DNA of 64,000 nucleotides from Bin5 sp965200685 (GTDB taxonomy: Bacteria; Chloroflexota; Anaerolineae; Caldilineales; Caldilineaceae), in contig OZ241379.1 of NCBI GenBank assembly GCA_965200685.1, positions 3,534,001-3,598,000 of the forward strand. Direction: 5' to 3'. This document shows, one piece after another, positions 1 to 9,096 of this stretch (position 1 is its first letter; each line of letters begins with the position of its first letter). The notes beneath the pieces are model-generated. The model had not been told where the DNA came from. It saw only the letters and a list, made by a program, of their open reading frames with translations, and did no database searches. Made by a program: the position numbers and the translations under genes.

Positions 1-656
1 TCCAATTCCTGCATGAGGTTGTATTTATTCTGCAAGCGCCCGGCCGTATCGGTGATGAGCAGGTCCGCGTTGCGGCTTTCTTGGCTGGCCCGCATTGCAT
101 CGAACAGCACAGCCGTAGAATCAGAGCCGGAGGCTTGGGCGATGACCTCTACGCCGGCCCGTTCCCCCCAGATTTTGAGCTGATCGATGGCTGCTGCCCG
201 GAAGGTATCCCCCGCGGCCAGCACGACCTTCAGCCCGCGCTCCTTATAGCGTCTTGCCAGCTTCCCAATAGTCGTTGTCTTGCCGGAACCATTCACCCCC
301 ACGACTAGCACGACTGTCAGAATTCGTGGCTCTTCAATGTGTAGTGGCTCATCGGACTGTAGCAGCTTCACCATCTCCTGTTTGAGAAGCAGATAGGCAT
401 CGCTGCTACTCTTGACGTTTTCCCCCATGACCCGCTCGCGGGTAGATTCCACGAGTTCCATAGTCGTGTCCATGCCCACATCCGCGACGATCAGGGCCTC
501 CTCCAACTCCTCCCACAGTTCATCAGTGATTTCATTCTCCTGAAAGATCGAACCAATGCGCCCTAAAAGACCGGCACGCGTCTTTTGCAGGCTTTTTTCC
601 ACTCGAACATCGTCCGTGGTCTTCTCTTCTTGGCGGCCAAATAAACGTCTGAGCAC
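1..656 (-). CDS. ftsY: Signal recognition particle receptor FtsY (3' end outside window)
   Basis: FtsY is the membrane-side GTPase that docks SRP-ribosome complexes for co-translational insertion. The first 218 residues are present. A short helical N domain is followed by the NG-GTPase core with the P-loop GVNGSGKTTT, the GDTFRAAAIDQL motif typical of SRP GTPases, and the DTAGR (G3) motif. The C-terminal part runs off the left window edge. I chose the GTG start at 656 because GGAG lies about nine bases upstream and the protein begins with the usual basic LRRLFGR stretch. It lacks the long acidic A domain of enterobacterial FtsY, as is normal outside that group. It is divergent from the dGTPase gene. 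Its partner gene ffh lies 6 kb away on the same strand. Confidence 0.93.
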   Translation of the reverse strand, partial: MLRRLFGRQEEKTTDDVRVEKSLQKTRAGLLGRIGSIFQENEITDELWEELEEALIVADVGMDTTMELVESTRERVMGENVKSSSDAYLLLKQEMVKLLQSDEPLHIEEPRILTVVLVVGVNGSGKTTTIGKLARRYKERGLKVVLAAGDTFRAAAIDQLKIWGERAGVEVIAQASGSDSTAVLFDAMRASQESRNADLLITDTAGRLQNKYNLMQEL

Positions 657-705
657 GTAGGAATCTCCGTAATGAAAAACGATCTGCTACAATTCTACGC
701 AGGGA

Positions 706-734
706 ATTATAGCATGGACGGGGATAATTGATAG
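706..734 (-). promoter_or_regulatory. ftsY: Candidate extended -10 promoter for ftsY
   Basis: Read on the reverse strand, there is a perfect TATAAT (706-711) preceded by TGC, which makes an extended -10 element. The hexamer 17 bases further upstream (729-734, CTATCA) is a weak -35, consistent with reliance on the extended -10. The predicted transcript would start about 45 bases before the ftsY GTG. No convincing promoter was seen for the divergent dGTPase gene. Confidence 0.55.
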
Positions 735-812
735 TTTGGGTGTTGCCGCGTTTGCTCTATGGTAAAGGCATGGGCACGCAAACGCCACAAATTGTTGGTA
801 GAGAGGTGGAAT

Positions 813-1979
813 ATGATTGTCATGAGAGAAGAGTTGGAGCAACGGGAGGAACAGGAACTAGCTGTCTACGCCATGCACAGCCGACGCAGCCGTGGGCGGC
901 TCTATCCAGACCCGGAACATGCTTACCGCACCGCCTATCAGCGAGACCGGGACCGCATCATCCATACGACTGCATTCCGCCGGCTAGAATACAAAACACA
1001 GGTGTTCGTCTACAATGAAGGGGATCACTACCGCAACAGGCTCACCCACAGCATTGAAGTGGCCCAGATTGGCCGTACACTGGCCCGTACCTTGGGCTGT
1101 AACGAAGACCTGACCGAGGCTATCTGCTTATCCCACGATCTAGGCCATCCCCCCTTCGGCCATACGGGTGAAATGACCCTTGACGCCCTGATGAAGGAGC
1201 ACGGTGGCTACGATCACCAGAAGCAGACGTATCGGATCATCATGGAGCTTGAACAGCGTTACCCTGACTACCCCGGCCTGAACCTGACTTACGAAGTGCG
1301 GGAAGGGGTTGTCAAGCATGATCCCGATTTTGATATCAGCAGTGCCCAGGACTATAGCCCGCACGAAAAGGGTACGCTCGAATGTCAGTTGAGCAATCTG
1401 GCCGATGAGATCGCCTACAACACCAGCGATTCAGATGATGGGCTGCGGTCCGGAATTTTGCGGCCGGATGATTTTCTGGATTTGGCGATCAGCCAGCGGG
1501 TCTTGGACTCATTAGGGGAAACGGTCTCATCTATCGATCTGACCCAGCCCATGGATCGGTATCGGTTCATTCGACAGATGGTGGAGATCGAGGTCAGTGA
1601 TACACTGCAGGCCACTGCCGAAAATTTACGTAGCAGCCAGGTGCAAAGTCTAGCTGATCTGCGGGCATTGCCGCAAAACATAGCCGCCTATTCGGAGGCT
1701 GTCACACAGGAAAACCAGGAGCTAAAGAGCTTTCTTTATGATGATTTTTACCGGCATTATCGGGTGGTACGTATGGCAACCAAAGCGGAGCGGATCATCC
1801 GCTCCCTGTTCACCGCATGTATTGAGGAGCCAGCACAGTTGCCGCCGGAAACGCAGCAACAGGTGTCCGAAAATGGCAAAGATCTCTACCAGGTCGTGTG
1901 TGATTACATCGCCGGCATGACAGACCGCTATGCAATCGCCGAATATCGCCGGCTCTTCGACCCAGAGGAGGCGGTCTAA
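813..1979 (+). CDS. dgt: dGTP triphosphohydrolase-like HD-domain protein
   Basis: This is a deoxyguanosinetriphosphate triphosphohydrolase-like protein, expected to cleave dNTPs to the nucleoside and tripolyphosphate and so to influence dNTP pools. The metal-binding HD-domain motifs are visible: H in RLTHSIEVAQIGRTLAR, then HD in LSHDLGHPPFGHTGE. The N-terminal RDRDRIIHTTAFRRLEYKTQVF block is characteristic of the family. The frame is open from 759, but I place the start at ATG 813 because AGGTGG lies just upstream; ATG 822 is also possible. The length of 388 residues is normal. It is divergent from ftsY and convergent with the membrane-protein gene ending at 1999, with a 19-base gap. Confidence 0.9.
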   Translation: MIVMREELEQREEQELAVYAMHSRRSRGRLYPDPEHAYRTAYQRDRDRIIHTTAFRRLEYKTQVFVYNEGDHYRNRLTHSIEVAQIGRTLARTLGCNEDLTEAICLSHDLGHPPFGHTGEMTLDALMKEHGGYDHQKQTYRIIMELEQRYPDYPGLNLTYEVREGVVKHDPDFDISSAQDYSPHEKGTLECQLSNLADEIAYNTSDSDDGLRSGILRPDDFLDLAISQRVLDSLGETVSSIDLTQPMDRYRFIRQMVEIEVSDTLQATAENLRSSQVQSLADLRALPQNIAAYSEAVTQENQELKSFLYDDFYRHYRVVRMATKAERIIRSLFTACIEEPAQLPPETQQQVSENGKDLYQVVCDYIAGMTDRYAIAEYRRLFDPEEAV

Positions 1980-1998
1980 TCAGCCATGTGTAGATGGA

Positions 1999-3408
1999 TT
2001 ATGGATAGCGACACACTACCAGCTTGGTCTTCAGGGTGCGGAATGGCGGATGTATAGGATCGATTTCCAGGAATGTCACTTCTTTGATGGTACATTCCAG
2101 CATGATTTGTTCCGCATGCAGCGTAAATGTCAGCCCTTCCGCTACTTCCAGAGGGGGGCTAGGCAAGGGTCCGGCATTGTTCGTGCGGGCTGCTAGATTG
2201 GTCGTGTCGAAACCTGGGGTGACGAGCGTCTGGCTGAGGCTGTGGACCGCGGCCCGGTCATACAGCCAAACGTCCAGCAATCGTATCTGATCCTCATGGG
2301 CAGCCGAGTGCATGAGGGATTCATTGATGCCCATGCCGCATGCGCCCAAAGGTTCGTTGTCGGCCGATGTGATGGTGAAACTCTCGTCGTAGGATGGGAT
2401 GCCGAAGGCGTAATTCGCCTCAAATACGCCCACAACCTCCCCGACAGTGTGTGTATTCTCCGCGGGCTGCAAAATCGACGTGAGAGACCCCCCGACTGTT
2501 TGGAAGAACCCTTCCTTTGTTCTTGGGTCGTTCGGCTCGAATTGCTGCTCTCCTATCCAAGCGTTGTCATTCTCGGAGTGGACGCCCTCGTTCTCCAGCG
2601 GGTATTGTGCCGTGTCTGTGGCAGTTTGCCACCGAGTCTCTTCCGTATTCGTCTCAAACACCTTCTCCGATGACACCCAATCTACAGCGGTCGGTTGGGT
2701 ATCTTGCTGCTCGGTTTTGTCCAGCGGGTTATTGTCCTCAAAGGCTGACCGTGCTGGGAAGACAGGCTCCGTGCTCCAGCCTTCAACAGGCTGAGGGGTC
2801 CAGGACTGCTCTCTCTCATCCGGATGACTGCTGGCCTGGGGAAGTGACAACAGATCTGCAGGCCGCCCGGCTGTTTCATCCGCTGCGGCCTCTTCAGGAC
2901 GTCGCAACAGTCGATAGGCGATGAAGATGCCGCCGGTCAAAAGAACGATAGCCGCCAAAATGAGCAGAATCCAGTTCACCCAACCCACAGAAGGGGCATA
3001 GGACCAGGCAATCCCGTCGCGTGCTGCTGGTGCTGCAGGGGCTGGTGCTACTTGGAGATCGGTAGCGGGAGCAAGCGCGGCGGCCAGCATCCGTAGATTC
3101 GTCTCCTGGATGCTTTCGCTGGTACCGTTGGCTCGGCTGTAGAACGCGATAGCATCAGCCACCGCCTGCTGGGGGTCATCGAAATCCTGGAGGCGTGACA
3201 GGGCCGTAGTAGGGTCCTGGCCGCCGAAGGCAAGGTAGGCATCGGCTACTGCAGAAATATACTGCGCGCGCAAGGGGGGGGCTAATTCATCTAGCTTGGC
3301 CTCTGTCCAATCGACTGGCCACAGCACCCAGCCGATAAACAGGCCGATCATCAGCCCGAGAACACCCGCACCCAGAACGTGTTCCAGTACTCTTTGATTT
3401 GCATTCAT
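1999..3408 (-). CDS. Two-TM protein of unknown function, last gene of the ffh operon
   Basis: Not recognised as a named family. The 469-residue protein has a hydrophobic segment at about residues 13-31, a short helical region, an Ala/Pro-rich linker (about 117-130), a second membrane segment at about 144-167 and a long acidic, Gln/Glu/Thr-rich region. It ends in an apparently folded C-terminal domain of about 150 residues starting near GEVVGVFEANYAFG. The gene starts 75 bases after the manC-like stop and is probably the last gene of the block. A role at the membrane or cell envelope is only an inference from topology. Confidence 0.75.
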   Translation of the reverse strand: MNANQRVLEHVLGAGVLGLMIGLFIGWVLWPVDWTEAKLDELAPPLRAQYISAVADAYLAFGGQDPTTALSRLQDFDDPQQAVADAIAFYSRANGTSESIQETNLRMLAAALAPATDLQVAPAPAAPAARDGIAWSYAPSVGWVNWILLILAAIVLLTGGIFIAYRLLRRPEEAAADETAGRPADLLSLPQASSHPDEREQSWTPQPVEGWSTEPVFPARSAFEDNNPLDKTEQQDTQPTAVDWVSSEKVFETNTEETRWQTATDTAQYPLENEGVHSENDNAWIGEQQFEPNDPRTKEGFFQTVGGSLTSILQPAENTHTVGEVVGVFEANYAFGIPSYDESFTITSADNEPLGACGMGINESLMHSAAHEDQIRLLDVWLYDRAAVHSLSQTLVTPGFDTTNLAARTNNAGPLPSPPLEVAEGLTFTLHAEQIMLECTIKEVTFLEIDPIHPPFRTLKTKLVVCRYP

Positions 3409-3483
3409 TGCCCATTCGTACCAACTGACAGGTTTTTTTCTATTGTGGCCAAGGGCGCACAGGAAACTTCCTGCAGTGTATTG

Positions 3484-4560
3484 TCATAGTAGATCGTTGC
3501 GCTGGCAAGCCTGCAGTTGGGCAACGATCTGTTTTACCTGCTGTATGCTCTTCTTTTTGCCGATCAGCAGGGCATCTTCCGTATCAACCACTACTAGGTC
3601 GTCTACATCGATCAAGGCCACCAGCCGCCCATTGGTAGCGACGATGTTGCCCTGGCTGTTCATTGGCAGGATATCCCCCTCTACTGCACAGTTGCCGGCT
3701 TCGTCTTTCTCGGTGAAGGTCTCCAGTGCATCCCAACTGCCGACATCATTCCATCCCACCTGCATGGACACAACCGCCACCTTATCCGCACCTTCTAGCA
3801 GTCCGTAATCAATGGACATGTTGGGCATAGTCGGCCACACTTCTGCCAGCACACGATCCTGTAGCGGTGAATTGAGCGCGGCGGCAATGTGGGTCAGGCC
3901 GCTGAACAGGGCCGGCATCTGCCGTTCGTACTCGGCCAGCAGCCGGTCTACACGGCTGACGCAAATGCCGCTATTCCAGTAATATCCCCCAGCTGTTAAG
4001 AACGCCTCGGCTGTTGCTTGGTCGGGCTTCTCTAGGAAGCGTTCCACGGCAAATGTCGGCCTTCCCCCGGCTAGGGGGAGGGGAGATCTGCTGTATTTGA
4101 TGTACCCGTACCCAGTGTGGGGGCTGTTTGGTTCGATGCCGAGGACGGTAAGGTAGCCGAGTTGGGCACTGCGTTCCGCCTGTTGCAGCACCTGTTGGAA
4201 CGCGGCACAGTCCTGAATGACATGGTCCGCGGGCAGAAAGGCGACGACCGCGGCCGGGTTGTGCTGTTGTAGATGCACACAGGCCAGAGCAATGGCTGCT
4301 GCTGTGTTGCGTCCGTTTGGCTCCATGAGAATATTGGCGGCGGGCAATTGATTGAGTTGGGCTGCGGCTAGGCTGCCATAGCGGCTGCCTGTGATGACAA
4401 AGATATCCTCCGGGGCGACCAGACCTTCCAGCCTGTCGGCAGTGGCCTGAATCATTGTGCGGCCTGCGCCGGTGATGTCGCTGAACTGTTTGGGGGTACT
4501 TTGGCGACTACGGGGCCACAGACGGGTGCCGACGCCGCCAGCGAGAATCACTGCATACAT
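3484..4560 (-). CDS. manC: Mannose-1-phosphate guanylyltransferase-like nucleotidyltransferase
   Basis: It probably makes GDP-mannose from mannose-1-phosphate and GTP for glycan synthesis. The N terminus has the sugar-nucleotide pyrophosphorylase signature LAGGVGTRLWPRSR followed by TPKQF. Later family blocks include MEPNGRNTAAAIA, FLPADHVI, the FLEKPD segment and the WNSGI motif. At 358 residues it matches the short form without the phosphomannose isomerase domain. It starts 6 bases after dprA, so the two are likely co-transcribed. Specificity for mannose rather than another hexose phosphate is inferred from family resemblance. Confidence 0.88.
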   Translation of the reverse strand: MYAVILAGGVGTRLWPRSRQSTPKQFSDITGAGRTMIQATADRLEGLVAPEDIFVITGSRYGSLAAAQLNQLPAANILMEPNGRNTAAAIALACVHLQQHNPAAVVAFLPADHVIQDCAAFQQVLQQAERSAQLGYLTVLGIEPNSPHTGYGYIKYSRSPLPLAGGRPTFAVERFLEKPDQATAEAFLTAGGYYWNSGICVSRVDRLLAEYERQMPALFSGLTHIAAALNSPLQDRVLAEVWPTMPNMSIDYGLLEGADKVAVVSMQVGWNDVGSWDALETFTEKDEAGNCAVEGDILPMNSQGNIVATNGRLVALIDVDDLVVVDTEDALLIGKKKSIQQVKQIVAQLQACQRNDLL

Positions 4561-4566
4561 TTGACG

Positions 4567-5646
4567 TTATGCTCGTACATACTGCATCAATCCCACCTGA
4601 CGCACAAGCCCTTTGAGTTCCATCATGGCCAGCAGACTGCTGACCTCTGCTGTCTCCATGGGCGCGGCCCGTACAATCTCGTTCATGTGTTGCGGGTCGG
4701 TGGAAATATGTTTCAAAATCATCTCTTCTGCGGGGGAAGCTGGTACCGTGACACGGGCTTCTTGATGGGCAACGACACGGGCCAATTGAAGGCGTTCCAG
4801 CAGGCCGTTGGCAGAAACGATGGGCATGGCACCGTCCTGAATCAGCTGGTTACAGCCTTCGCTACTTGGGTTTAGGATTGAGCCGGGCACAGCGAGGACA
4901 TCCCGTCCTTGTTCGGCGGCAAAGCGGGCAGTGATCAAAGCTCCACTACGTTTGGCTGCCTCCACGATGACCACTGCCAGACTCAGCCCGCTGATGATGC
5001 GGTTGCGGGGTGGAAAATTACTGGCTTCCGGTTTTGTGCCCAGTGGATATTCACTGACCAGCGCGCCCTGTTCAATAATACGTCGGGCTAGTTTGCTGTT
5101 CGCGAGCGGATAGATCTGATCGATGCCGCTGCCCAAAACAGCGATTGTGCGGCCCCCCGCATCTAGGGCTGCCTGATGAGCGATGGCATCCACGCCTATG
5201 GCCAGCCCGCTGACGATTGTCACACCATGTTGGGCTAGCTCGGACCCCAGCAGATGGGCCACCTCCCGTCCATAGGAAGATACCTGGCGTGTGCCGACAA
5301 TCGCCACGGCCAATTCATCCTGCCGCTTGATCTGCCCGCGGGCATAGAGAATCGGCGGCGGCTGTGGGGTCATGCGTAGGTTGGCCGGATAATTTGTGTC
5401 ATCCCAAGTGTAGACATCATAGCCCCGGGCAATGACCTGTTCCAATTCTACTTGGGGGTTCAGTTCCCGTCGTACTGCCAGCAGACTTTCGACACTGCGC
5501 CGGTCGAGCCCAGCAGCCCGCAGTGTCTGAATCGGTGCCTTCCAGGCCGCGGCAATGCTGCCGCACTCCTCCAAAAGAGCGGTCAGGCGGACCGGCCCGA
5601 TGCCGGCCACATGGTTAAAGGCAATCCAGTAGGCTCGTTCATCCAT
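4567..5646 (-). CDS. dprA: DNA-processing protein DprA
   Basis: DprA binds incoming single-stranded DNA and loads RecA during natural transformation. The N terminus has a helix-hairpin-helix-like region (AGIGPVRLTALLEECGS). The central Rossmann-like DprA/Smf domain is clear: VAIVGTRQVSSYG, VSGLAIGVDAIAH, LGSGIDQIYP, FPPRNRIISGLS and AAKRSGALITARFA. The last 60 residues look like the winged-helix domain. The length of 359 is typical. It lies 20 bases after rimM and 6 before the manC-like gene. No other competence genes are in the window, so uptake ability cannot be judged here. Confidence 0.95.
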   Translation of the reverse strand: MDERAYWIAFNHVAGIGPVRLTALLEECGSIAAAWKAPIQTLRAAGLDRRSVESLLAVRRELNPQVELEQVIARGYDVYTWDDTNYPANLRMTPQPPPILYARGQIKRQDELAVAIVGTRQVSSYGREVAHLLGSELAQHGVTIVSGLAIGVDAIAHQAALDAGGRTIAVLGSGIDQIYPLANSKLARRIIEQGALVSEYPLGTKPEASNFPPRNRIISGLSLAVVIVEAAKRSGALITARFAAEQGRDVLAVPGSILNPSSEGCNQLIQDGAMPIVSANGLLERLQLARVVAHQEARVTVPASPAEEMILKHISTDPQHMNEIVRAAPMETAEVSSLLAMMELKGLVRQVGLMQYVRA

Positions 5647-5666
5647 AAGCAGTCAACAGAAAGCAG

Positions 5667-6290
5667 TTACGGCGTTCTCTCATCAAGCATGCCCGGCAGC
5701 AGGCGAACCGTCACTGTTTTTGTCTCTAGATCCACCGCGCGCACCACATCCATCAAAGCAGGGATGAGCAGTTCTCGGCCCTGGTTTACGCCAGGGACAG
5801 GCCGGATGATGTACACTTCATGGGCAGCGGTGAACAGTACATCAACGATTTCACCTAGCTGTTGGTGGGATTCTGTCTGTACGGCCAAGCCGATGATATC
5901 GTGGACCCAAAAGGAATCTTCGTCCAGGTCCATGGCTGCGTTCTCTGGGATGTACAGCCATTCATTGAGCAGAGTCTCTGCACTAGAACGGTCTGTGACT
6001 TCTGTGAAGCGGACCAGAAAGCCCCCTTTGTGAGGCCGGGCGGTAACGATCTCCGCCAGAGTGAGTTCTGGGCCGACCAGCATCTGATGGCCTGGTGTGA
6101 AGCGTTCATTGAAATCGGTGAAGGATTCAACTTTCACTTCGCCCTGCAGCCCATGCGCGCCTAGAATCCGGCCAACGACTAGATAGCCAGTGGGGACTGG
6201 GGCCGCGCGATGGCGCTGGAAGCGACTGGTGCGCCGCTTCCGGCCCTTGCCGGGCCGACCGCCGGCCTCCTGTTGCACTCGTGATGCCAT
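5667..6290 (-). CDS. rimM: 16S rRNA processing protein RimM
   Basis: RimM is the 30S assembly factor that binds S19 and helps maturation of the 16S head. After a basic, disordered leader of about 33 residues (rich in Arg, Lys and Gly), the RimM N-terminal beta-barrel starts at YLVVGRILGAHGLQGEVKV. The C-terminal PRC-barrel-like part includes FWVHDIIGLAV and ELLIPALMDVV. The leader is longer than usual, so an internal start is possible, but no better site was seen. It follows rpsP and khpA in the classic rpsP-khpA-rimM order. Confidence 0.94.
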   Translation of the reverse strand: MASRVQQEAGGRPGKGRKRRTSRFQRHRAAPVPTGYLVVGRILGAHGLQGEVKVESFTDFNERFTPGHQMLVGPELTLAEIVTARPHKGGFLVRFTEVTDRSSAETLLNEWLYIPENAAMDLDEDSFWVHDIIGLAVQTESHQQLGEIVDVLFTAAHEVYIIRPVPGVNQGRELLIPALMDVVRAVDLETKTVTVRLLPGMLDERTP

Positions 6291-6357
6291 TCAAACACTC
6301 CTGGCCAACGAGAAAAACACAAACGGAAGGCATCTGCCTCCCGCTCTGTTGAATCGG

Positions 6358-6585
6358 CTACAGAATCTTCAGTGTCACGTCGCGATCATGACGTATTGCC
6401 GCGACTTTCAGCACGGAACGCATGGCATTGGCAACCTTGCCGTTTTTGCCGATGACCCGCCCGGCATCCTCTTCTGCGACCTGCAACCGCAATACCACCC
6501 GTTCCCGGTAGACTCGTTCAAAAACCTGTACATCATCAGGATTTTCGACAAGGGCCTTTGCCATAAATTCGACCAACTCTTTCAT
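6358..6585 (-). CDS. khpA: KH-domain RNA-binding protein KhpA
   Basis: A 75-residue single KH-domain protein, the KhpA/YlqC type found between rpsP and rimM in many bacteria. KhpA pairs with KhpB and binds many RNAs. The GxxG loop is GKNG, within EEDAGRVIGKNGKVANAM. It starts 12 bases after the rpsP stop and lies 67 bases before rimM. No KhpB gene is in the window. Both the family assignment and the gene order support the call. Confidence 0.93.
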   Translation of the reverse strand: MKELVEFMAKALVENPDDVQVFERVYRERVVLRLQVAEEDAGRVIGKNGKVANAMRSVLKVAAIRHDRDVTLKIL

Positions 6586-6597
6586 GGAACACTCGCT

Positions 6598-6912
6598 TTA
6601 TTCGGCAGTTTCCAACTCTTCTGTGTTCGATTCCTCGGCAACTGCTTGACGCTCCATCAATTTGCCCTGCTCATCAGTAATGTTTGCCTTTTTCAACAGG
6701 CGCGCCACTGCATCACTGGGCTGGGCCCCGACCTTGAGCCAATGGCTAGCACGTTCGCTTTTGATATGAACGGTAGGCGGGTCGGTCATGGGATCGTATG
6801 TGCCGATATTTTCAATGAAGCGGCCATCACGCGGGCTGCGCTGGTCGGCCACGACAATGCGGTAGAACGGTTTCTTTTTTGCGCCCATGCGGCGCAGACG
6901 GATGCGAACCAC
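6598..6912 (-). CDS. rpsP: 30S ribosomal protein S16
   Basis: S16 of the small ribosomal subunit. The diagnostic start VVRIRLRRMGAKKKPFYRIVV is followed by DQRSPRDGRFIENIGTYDP. The frame is open from 6972, but the correct start is GTG 6912: it gives the expected S16 N terminus, has GGAG about nine bases upstream and avoids overlapping ffh, leaving a 22-base gap. The 104-residue product carries a short acidic tail of about 20 residues after the conserved domain. Confidence 0.96.
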   Translation of the reverse strand: MVRIRLRRMGAKKKPFYRIVVADQRSPRDGRFIENIGTYDPMTDPPTVHIKSERASHWLKVGAQPSDAVARLLKKANITDEQGKLMERQAVAEESNTEELETAE

Positions 6913-6934
6913 TGATTGCGACTCCTTCGGCTGG

Positions 6935-8335
6935 CTACTGTCTTCCAAAAATATCCATGAGCTTGCCACCATTGAACAGACTGGCAGGCTGTTGTTGTCC
7001 CTGTAGATGGCGTCTCCGCCGCTTCTTTTGTTTGCCTGTCTGGCCTAGCATACCCGTCTGCTTCATCATTTTCTGCATCTCCCGGAACTGCTTGACCAAT
7101 TGATTGACGTCCTCAACGGTTGTACCACTGCCCTTGGCGATGCGTCTGCGACGGCTTGCATTGAGCAGATTCGGCATGCGCCGCTCCTGCATGGTCATGC
7201 TGTTGATAATCGCTTCGATCTGCCGTAGATTGGCCGTGACCTCCATCGGGTCGATCTGCTTCGCCAATTGTCCCATGCCAGGGATCATTTTCATAAGATC
7301 ATGAATGGAGCCGAGACGCTTGACTTTGTGGAGATGGTCGAGGAAATCTTCAAAGTCGAACTGGCCGGCAGCTAGGCGTTCTTTCATTGCCAGCGCATCT
7401 TCTGCGCTGATGTCTGCCGTAGCCCGTTCGATGAATGTCAGCATATCACCCATGCCCAGGATACGTCCGGCCAGCCGGTCAGGGAGGAAAGGCTCCAGAC
7501 CGTCCATCTTTTCACTGGTGCCCAAGAATTTGATCGGAACGCCGGTCACCTGGCGGATGCTGAGGGCCGCCCCCCCCCTAGCGTCACCATCAACTTTCGT
7601 CATCACCAGGCCGGTCACCGGCACTCGTTCGTGGAAGCCCTGGGCAACGGTTACAGCCTCTTGGCCTGTCATAGCATCGACCACCAGCAGCACATCCGCA
7701 GGTTTGGCGATCAAGCGTACCTGCTCCAACTCCTGCATCATGGCCTCGTCGATCTGTAGGCGTCCTGCAGTGTCTAACAGAAGGACCGTGTAGGCTTTCT
7801 CCCGGGCAAATCGAAGTGCATTTTTGACGATAGTGCTGGGCGCGATGTGGATCCCTTCGCTGTACACGGGGATGTCGATCTGCCGCCCCAACACGTCTAG
7901 TTGATCGATAGCAGCCGGGCGGTAGACATCCGCGGCCACCAACAGGGGACGCTGCCCCTGTTTGCGTAGGCGCAAAGCCAGTTTGGCGGCCATTGTCGTC
8001 TTGCCCGTGCCCTGCAACCCGACAAACATGATGGCAAGAGGCGGCGGGCCGGACAGGTTCAGTGGAGCCGGTTTGCCCAGAAGTTCTACCAACTCTTCGT
8101 TGACGATCTTGACAACCTGCTGCGCGGGTGTGAGGCTTTCCATGACCTCCACACCAACCGCCCTCTCCTTAAGCCGCGCAACGAAATCCTTGACGACTTT
8201 GTAGTTGACGTCCGCTTCTAGCAGCGCGAGACGCACCTCCCGCAGAGCCGCATTGACATCGCTCTCCGAGAGCCTGCCCTGGGCAGCCAGCTTGTCAAAG
8301 ACACTCTGCAGTTTGTCGGACAGACTTTCAAACAC
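6935..8335 (-). CDS. ffh: Signal recognition particle protein Ffh
   Basis: The SRP54 GTPase that binds signal peptides and SRP RNA. N domain residues 1-90 are followed by the G domain with P-loop GLQGTGKTTMAAKLA, AADVYRPAAIDQL, LLLDTAGRLQID and TKVDGDARGG. The methionine-rich M domain starts after about residue 300, with the RNA-binding block near RRRRIAKGSGTTVEDVNQLVKQF and a basic tail. The 466-residue length is slightly long because of a C-terminal extension. It is the first gene of the ffh-rpsP-khpA-rimM-dprA run. The SRP RNA gene was not found in the window. Confidence 0.97.
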   Translation of the reverse strand: MFESLSDKLQSVFDKLAAQGRLSESDVNAALREVRLALLEADVNYKVVKDFVARLKERAVGVEVMESLTPAQQVVKIVNEELVELLGKPAPLNLSGPPPLAIMFVGLQGTGKTTMAAKLALRLRKQGQRPLLVAADVYRPAAIDQLDVLGRQIDIPVYSEGIHIAPSTIVKNALRFAREKAYTVLLLDTAGRLQIDEAMMQELEQVRLIAKPADVLLVVDAMTGQEAVTVAQGFHERVPVTGLVMTKVDGDARGGAALSIRQVTGVPIKFLGTSEKMDGLEPFLPDRLAGRILGMGDMLTFIERATADISAEDALAMKERLAAGQFDFEDFLDHLHKVKRLGSIHDLMKMIPGMGQLAKQIDPMEVTANLRQIEAIINSMTMQERRMPNLLNASRRRRIAKGSGTTVEDVNQLVKQFREMQKMMKQTGMLGQTGKQKKRRRRHLQGQQQPASLFNGGKLMDIFGRQ

Positions 8336-8388
8336 TGGCGTACTCCAATTGCATCACCTTGTGGGTCGATCCCCAGTCACAAAATTGA

Positions 8389-8417
8389 ATTCTATAACAG
8401 AACGGGTGTTCAGTCAA
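8389..8417 (-). promoter_or_regulatory. ffh: Sigma-70-type promoter of the ffh operon
   Basis: On the reverse strand, TTGACT (8412-8417) and TAGAAT (8389-8394) are separated by exactly 17 bases, a near-consensus pair 54 bases before the ffh ATG. A 14-base perfect palindrome, CAGGATATATCCTG (8426-8439), lies immediately upstream of the -35 and could be an activator or repressor site. Confidence 0.65.
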
Positions 8418-8487
8418 ATTCTGACCAGGATATATCCTGATTCCTGTATATCAAATGCCGAATAGCACGCACTTCTGCACATGGACC

Positions 8488-9096
8488 TTACTCTCCGGCG
8501 AGCTGGTTGCTTTGGGGTGTTGATGTACGCAGATAGACTTCGTAGATGCGCTGGCCCGCGGTGATATTCGTCAACACGGCCAGTATCCATAAGATCGGCA
8601 GCATCCAGCCCAGAAGCAGGCCAACAATCAGCAGTACAATGCGCTCCGGCCGTTGCAGAATCCCGACCGTACATTCAATATTGAGCCCTTCGGCCCTAGC
8701 ACGAGTGTAGCTGACCGCCCACGAGCCGACCAATGTCAGAAATATGAGAAAAAGATGGATCTGCGCGGCCCCTTGGTTGGCATAATAGACGGTTAGCCCT
8801 AGAAATGTGATACTCTCTGAATAGCGGTCCAGTGTGCTGTCCAAGAAAGCCCCAAATTTGCTTTCTGTTTGGGTAAAACGGGCTAGGGACCCGTCGATCA
8901 TATCAAACAGGGCCGCGACCCACAGAACGACACCACCGCTAGGTAGATAGCCCAGGGCCAGCAATCCGGCCGAGCAAACCGTCAGCATGAAACCGATGAA
9001 CGAAATGAGATTTGGGGTCGCGCCAATGCTTTGCAGCCAGCGGACAATCATGTCAATGATGGAAGAAAGCAATGGGCGAACATATTTGGATAGCAT
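8488..9096 (-). CDS. CDP-alcohol phosphatidyltransferase
   Basis: An integral membrane enzyme that transfers a phosphatidyl group from CDP-diacylglycerol to an alcohol acceptor in phospholipid synthesis. The catalytic signature DG-x2-AR-x8-G-x3-D-x3-D is complete in the segment starting DMIDGSLARF and ending FLDSTLDR. Several hydrophobic segments span the 202 residues, the normal size. The acceptor (glycerol phosphate, inositol phosphate or other) cannot be read from sequence. It lies 152 bases from the ffh start and is probably a separate unit. Confidence 0.88.
   Translation of the reverse strand: MLSKYVRPLLSSIIDMIVRWLQSIGATPNLISFIGFMLTVCSAGLLALGYLPSGGVVLWVAALFDMIDGSLARFTQTESKFGAFLDSTLDRYSESITFLGLTVYYANQGAAQIHLFLIFLTLVGSWAVSYTRARAEGLNIECTVGILQRPERIVLLIVGLLLGWMLPILWILAVLTNITAGQRIYEVYLRTSTPQSNQLAGE

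Noticed and set aside
6913..6972. N-terminal extension of ribosomal protein S16
   Set aside because: The extra 20 residues overlap ffh and do not occur in S16; GTG 6912 gives the normal protein with a ribosome site.
8355..8385. Sequence around GGGTCGATCCCCAG that looks like a tRNA T-arm
   Set aside because: No acceptor stem, anticodon arm or D-arm could be fitted around it.
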